A stretch of 10,780 nt of DNA from UMGS1387 sp045577475 (lineage in GTDB: Bacteria; Bacillota; Clostridia; Oscillospirales; CAG-382). This document shows positions 7,590 to 10,780 of the stretch, piece by piece; within the stretch, counting starts at the first letter, position 1, and every line of letters starts with the position of its first letter. The position numbers and the translations under genes are program-made. Location: positions 1-10,780 of the forward strand of contig JAZNIM010000033.1 of the NCBI GenBank assembly GCA_045577475.1. The letters are read 5' to 3'. The notes below the pieces were generated by a model. It was not told the origin of the DNA and did no database searches. It saw only the letters and a list, made by a program, of their open reading frames with translations.

Positions 7590-8180
7590 TTACACCTCTA
7601 AGAGTGTACTTAATTTATTTTTTATCAAAACTAAATCAGTTTCATAGAATTCATCATATTTAATGGAAAAATCTATTTTAAATCCCAAATATATAAATGG
7701 CTTATGCAACGATGTATCAATATTATACGAATTGTATTCTTTATATATATCATTTAATGCCAATAATATTCTATTGCTGATGTCATCTAGGTTTTTAATG
7801 CTTAGTGTAATATGCTCAACATTACCAAATTCATTTTTAATACATTTTTGATGTATCTTCTCACGTAAATCATCATAAAGAAACTTATGTTTATAAAATG
7901 GTAAAAAAATATTTATTTGTCCGCTATTGTAAGAAACATCGTAATAAGCGGTAATAATCATTGATTTATCGAGGGAATGAAAACGATATTTTTGTGTATT
8001 CAAATCAGTATCAATAATCGAATCTAAATACAAAAAATCTGTTTTATATTTATCTTCAAGAGCAATTTCTACTTTTTTTTCTTCATGGTTGTTGCTATCA
8101 ACCCAATAAAACAAACAAATACCAAAAAAAATCATGATTAATGTAATAAAAAAATAAAACATTATACTTTTTGCATTCAT
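7590..8180 (-). CDS. Small single-pass membrane protein of unknown function
   Basis: I do not recognise the family. The product is 196 residues if it starts at the ATG at 8180. Residues of about 5-26 form one strongly hydrophobic membrane segment after M-N-A-K. This suggests an inside N-terminus with the remaining 170 residues outside the cell. That outer part is rich in Ile, Tyr, Asn, Lys and Asp, with no visible catalytic motif and no lipobox. The reading could be extended upstream to a TTG at 8237, but that codon lies inside the hairpin at 8202-8241 and has no ribosome-binding site. A weak AGTGAG lies 6 bases before the ATG. The base composition is much more AT-rich than that of the protease and LOG genes. 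It follows the VWA-lipase gene on the same strand, 72 bases after its stop, so the two are likely co-transcribed. An immunity or accessory role for that protein is a guess from position. The insertion sequence starts about 30 bases after its stop. Confidence 0.7.
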   Translation of the reverse strand: MNAKSIMFYFFITLIMIFFGICLFYWVDSNNHEEKKVEIALEDKYKTDFLYLDSIIDTDLNTQKYRFHSLDKSMIITAYYDVSYNSGQINIFLPFYKHKFLYDDLREKIHQKCIKNEFGNVEHITLSIKNLDDISNRILLALNDIYKEYNSYNIDTSLHKPFIYLGFKIDFSIKYDEFYETDLVLIKNKLSTLLEV

Positions 8181-8201
8181 AATATACTCACTATCATTTA
8201 T

Positions 8202-8241
8202 AACATTGTCGGTCTGCTTAAAACAGCAAACCGACAATGTT
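8202..8241 (-). promoter_or_regulatory. Long intergenic hairpin between the lipase gene and the small membrane-protein gene
   Basis: The arms 8202-8217 and 8226-8241 form a 16-bp stem with an 8-base loop. In minus-strand RNA all 16 pairs form, one of them G-U. In plus-strand RNA that same pair becomes a C-A mismatch. A run of six T follows on the plus strand only (8243-8248), so it would be a good terminator for antisense transcription but not for the genes themselves. On the gene strand it may slow, stabilise or process the message between the two genes. Confidence 0.65.
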
Positions 8242-8252
8242 GTTTTTTGAGG

Positions 8253-10780
8253 TTAGAACGAACCTCCGCCTCCGCCACCGCCGCCGTGACCAGCTCCTGG
8301 TGTGCTTGTGCCATTTCTCTTCAAATATTTGAAGAAACTATCAGTTTCATGTGTAATCCAAGTATAAGTGATAAATGTAGGTGAATTATAGTGTACATAG
8401 TAATATAATACGGTTGGGGAAGCTGCAACGGCAGCAATACCTGAGCCCAGAGTGGTAACGCCACTGTCTAACAAAATTTTCCCAACAGACTCCCAAAATC
8501 CCATATTACCATATTCTCCATAGTATTTGCTTATATGATGCTGAACAGCTTCGTCGCATGCTTCAAAGCCTTTTTCTTCACCGCAGTGCGTTCCTAGCAT
8601 AGAAACCCAATCACCATTAATGTGGTAACTGATTAAACTGTTCGTTTCATTGTTGAATTCCTTTAACAAATCCATTTCCTCATTTTTAGTCCAAAATAGA
8701 AGTTTGTTATATTTCATACCGATTCCGTTAAAATATGCTGTTTTAACTAAATTAATATTAGAATGGTTTTTAAGAATTTCTGCTGTTCCTATTTGAGCCA
8801 AATATCCTCCCAATGAATGTCCTGTAATATACAAATTACAATTTGGGTATGATTTTGCAACATAACTTGCGTACTGTCGTGCTAAAGATTCTTCAGCATG
8901 ATAATTTGCTAGACCATAACATAATATATTATCTGCCCATTCCCATAATCCGTCATTTGTACCACGATATGCTATGATGATATTATTACCATTTTTGTAT
9001 GTAGTTGCACTAAATTTATCCAAGTGTGCCGCCTGTGTCCAGTCGTTATAATAATCTACAATCTTCCACGCACTTGATAATTCAGTACTACTAGCAAGTC
9101 CATAGAAATAATAACTTTCATCTGTCTCATCTTCTCCATTGCCTTTAATTTCATTCATGCGATAGAAACGACCTTCTGAACTTGCCGCTGTTCCGTCTTC
9201 ATAGCATAATGCTGCACAAATTGCAAGATCTCGGTCACACACATTCCAAACAAAAGGTACATCATCATCACCATCATCCACGCCATCATCGTCTGTATCA
9301 GATTTTGTTGGATCTCCTAATACCAATTTACCGGTAACTTTTACTTTTGTACCATCTTCACTATACTCTTTAGTGATTACAATCTCTTCACCATCAAGTA
9401 AACCGTCACCATCTGTATCTGGGTTGTTTTTATCTAATGATAATTTAACACCATTAAAGATAATCATATTATCTTCGTAATAGTCGGGGATACCATCTTC
9501 GTCTGAGTCGGTGTCAATATCAATTTTTTCACTGATGTCTTTATAAATATCAGCCAATTGAGCTGCATTCGATGCAAGATAGAAAGCACCACCGGTATTT
9601 GTTGCTAATGGTTTTAGATAACTATTAAAATATGACGTGCTATTACCCAAGCCAACAGTATAAATTTTCACACCATTATTATTGGCAGTCGAGATTACAT
9701 CATTATGGTATTGAGTATCATGTGCCGCACCATCAGTCAATACAACCATCATTTTCAATGTCGTTTCTTCTTCGCTTTCAAACAAATCAAATGATTTTTT
9801 TATGCCATCATACATATATGTCCAGTTACCATCTGATTGAAAGTAGGAAGTATTTAAATATCCAGTTGCTGTGTCTTTGTCTTCTACTAGATTCTCTGTC
9901 CATTTTGTTGTGTATTGCTCAAATTCTACAATTCCTATTTTGCTGCTTTCAGGCAAGCCTTCAACAAGAGTTTGAGCTACAGTTAGTCTTTGATTATATC
10001 TATCGTTACTTGTCATGCTGCCAGAATCATCTATTACTAACACAATTTCAAGATCTGTGTAAGTTTGTTCACTTTCCCAATTGTCTATCCAGGTAAAAGA
10101 TTCCTGATAAACTTTTCTATCAACAAGAATGTATTTTGAGAAATGCGAAACAGTTGCTGTTGCAACATTACCATTGATTGTTGTTGGCAATTCTTCAAGT
10201 TCTTGTGTTTCTTCATTAAAGTAATAAATAACAGGTTCTGCATCCGGACCAAGTTCAGATGCATCAAACTCAAAACTGATAACAGCACTGTCAAATTCAC
10301 CTTCAACGTTGAAATCATACGCCTGTCCCATATAACCAGGCATAGTTTCAGGGAAGAATGTTTCATTATCTACAGGTTCAACACTTAATGTTTCAACCTG
10401 TTCACCGGACAATTCCATTTGAACTGATGCTGTTGCACCATCGCCATCATTGTCGGCAGTCAAGTTCATACTAAACGATGTTTGAGCTACAAGAGGATCT
10501 GTGCCAAGTTCAATTTCTTTTCCATCAGAAACTCCGTCATCATCTGTATCACTCAAGAGCGGATCGGTATAATAAATATCAATTTCATCACTGTCAGTCA
10601 AACCATCATCATCAGTATCTGCAGCAAGGGGATTTGTTCCGATTGTAATTTCTTCAATATTGGTGAGTGAATCTTCATCAGCATCTTCGTCACCATCGTT
10701 GATTCCATTATCATCAGTATCAGTATTTAATGGATTAAGACCAATCACATTGATTTCAATAAAATCAGAAAGCCCATCAC
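8253..10780 (-). CDS. Surface protein: Ca-binding TSP3-type repeats, VWA domain and class-3-lipase-like domain; 5' end outside the window
   Basis: The gene enters from the right edge; the frame is open to 10780, so the GTG at 10748 is internal. Residues are counted from that GTG. Residues 1-88 are thrombospondin-type-3-like D-x-D-x-D-G repeats. Residues 92-212 are a beta domain ending in the A-T-V-S-H-F-S-K-Y motif often seen before VWA domains. Residues 232-410 are a VWA domain with a MIDAS site (D240-x-S242-x-S244, with Thr310 and Asp339 as likely partners). Residues 411-496 are a second TSP3-type block. Residues of about 500-800 are an alpha/beta hydrolase of the class-3 lipase / DUF2974 kind, with I-I-I-A-Y-R-G-T and the nucleophile Ser645 in G-H-S-L-G. 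Asp713 and His737 or 738 are the likely partners. The tail (817-831) is a glycine run ending G-S-F. Lipid or ester hydrolysis is inferred; binding of calcium and of a ligand by the VWA domain is family knowledge. The signal peptide and anchoring mode are not visible. Confidence 0.88.
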   Translation of the reverse strand, partial: DGLSDFIEINVIGLNPLNTDTDDNGINDGDEDADEDSLTNIEEITIGTNPLAADTDDDGLTDSDEIDIYYTDPLLSDTDDDGVSDGKEIELGTDPLVAQTSFSMNLTADNDGDGATASVQMELSGEQVETLSVEPVDNETFFPETMPGYMGQAYDFNVEGEFDSAVISFEFDASELGPDAEPVIYYFNEETQELEELPTTINGNVATATVSHFSKYILVDRKVYQESFTWIDNWESEQTYTDLEIVLVIDDSGSMTSNDRYNQRLTVAQTLVEGLPESSKIGIVEFEQYTTKWTENLVEDKDTATGYLNTSYFQSDGNWTYMYDGIKKSFDLFESEEETTLKMMVVLTDGAAHDTQYHNDVISTANNNGVKIYTVGLGNSTSYFNSYLKPLATNTGGAFYLASNAAQLADIYKDISEKIDIDTDSDEDGIPDYYEDNMIIFNGVKLSLDKNNPDTDGDGLLDGEEIVITKEYSEDGTKVKVTGKLVLGDPTKSDTDDDGVDDGDDDVPFVWNVCDRDLAICAALCYEDGTAASSEGRFYRMNEIKGNGEDETDESYYFYGLASSTELSSAWKIVDYYNDWTQAAHLDKFSATTYKNGNNIIIAYRGTNDGLWEWADNILCYGLANYHAEESLARQYASYVAKSYPNCNLYITGHSLGGYLAQIGTAEILKNHSNINLVKTAYFNGIGMKYNKLLFWTKNEEMDLLKEFNNETNSLISYHINGDWVSMLGTHCGEEKGFEACDEAVQHHISKYYGEYGNMGFWESVGKILLDSGVTTLGSGIAAVAASPTVLYYYVHYNSPTFITYTWITHETDSFFKYLKRNGTSTPGAGHGGGGGGGGSF
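9251..9518 (-). repeat. Second block of TSP3-type Ca-binding repeats (linker between VWA and lipase)
   Basis: Three Asp-rich D-x-D-x-D-G loops lie here (D-T-D-S-D-E-D-G, D-T-D-G-D-G and D-T-D-D-D-G), with a short charged insert between the last two. The family binds calcium and forms rigid spacers. The DNA shows as repeated ATC/ATCATC triplets on the plus strand. Confidence 0.8.
10487..10778 (-). repeat. First block of TSP3-type Ca-binding repeats
   Basis: At least four repeats follow the pattern G-x-N/D-P-L-x-x-D-T-D-D-D-G-x-x-D, separated by about 20 residues. The block continues beyond the right edge, so the total number is unknown. Confidence 0.85.

Noticed and set aside
8181..8237. N-terminal extension of the small membrane protein from a TTG at 8237
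   Set aside because: The codon lies inside a 16-bp hairpin, has no ribosome-binding site, and the extension adds polar residues before a typical membrane start. The ATG at 8180 is better.
9255..9300. CAT/ATC triplet-rich stretch, which might be taken for a microsatellite or a poly-His reading
   Set aside because: It is the reverse complement of Asp codons in the calcium-binding repeats and needs no other explanation.
1..10780. CRISPR array, tRNA, rRNA or riboswitch
   Set aside because: I saw no regular spaced repeats, no cloverleaf ending in CCA, and no known riboswitch core; the leaders of the minus-strand genes are too short to hold one.

Overview
The window looks like chromosomal DNA of a gut-type low-GC Gram-positive bacterium of the class Clostridia (Ruminococcus/Oscillospiraceae-like). 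This is an inference from the kinds of protein present: secreted proteins with Listeria-Bacteroides (InlB B-type) repeats, an IS150-like IS3-family element with the orfA type common in Clostridia, strong sigma-A promoters, and short AGGAGG-type leaders. I could not run a search to confirm the taxon.

Layout from left to right. Positions 1-3670 (+) hold the 3' part of a very large secreted modular protein. Jelly-roll-like modules alternate with three InlB B-type repeats, followed by two C-terminal domains. The reading frame breaks once near 283. A strong terminator follows, and then two terminators facing the other way, because the next genes converge on this one. Positions 3845-5455 (-) encode a secreted subtilisin-family (S8) serine protease with a complete catalytic triad. 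Positions 5529-6131 (-) encode a LOG-family phosphoribohydrolase. Each of these two genes has its own near-perfect sigma-A promoter. Positions of about 6254-7560 are one IS3-family insertion sequence (IS150-like). Its orfB is intact with a DDE triad, and its orfA is broken by a frameshift. Positions 7590-8180 (-) encode a small unrecognised protein with one N-terminal membrane segment. A 16-bp-stem hairpin separates it from the gene at 8253-10780 (-). That gene runs off the right edge and encodes a calcium-binding-repeat / von Willebrand A / class-3-lipase-like fusion ending in a glycine run.

How the genes fit together. Three of the products are cell-surface or secreted: the repeat protein, the protease and the VWA-lipase. 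This suggests a region devoted to interaction with the environment. The most interesting unit is the right-hand pair, a surface VWA-lipase fusion followed on the same strand by a single-pass membrane protein with no recognisable family. The arrangement resembles lipase effector and membrane-anchored immunity pairs, but this is a hypothesis and the sequence alone does not prove it. The second point of interest is the end of the insertion sequence, where a hairpin would hide the orfA ribosome-binding site only in transcripts entering from outside. The LOG gene and the protease look like ordinary neighbours.
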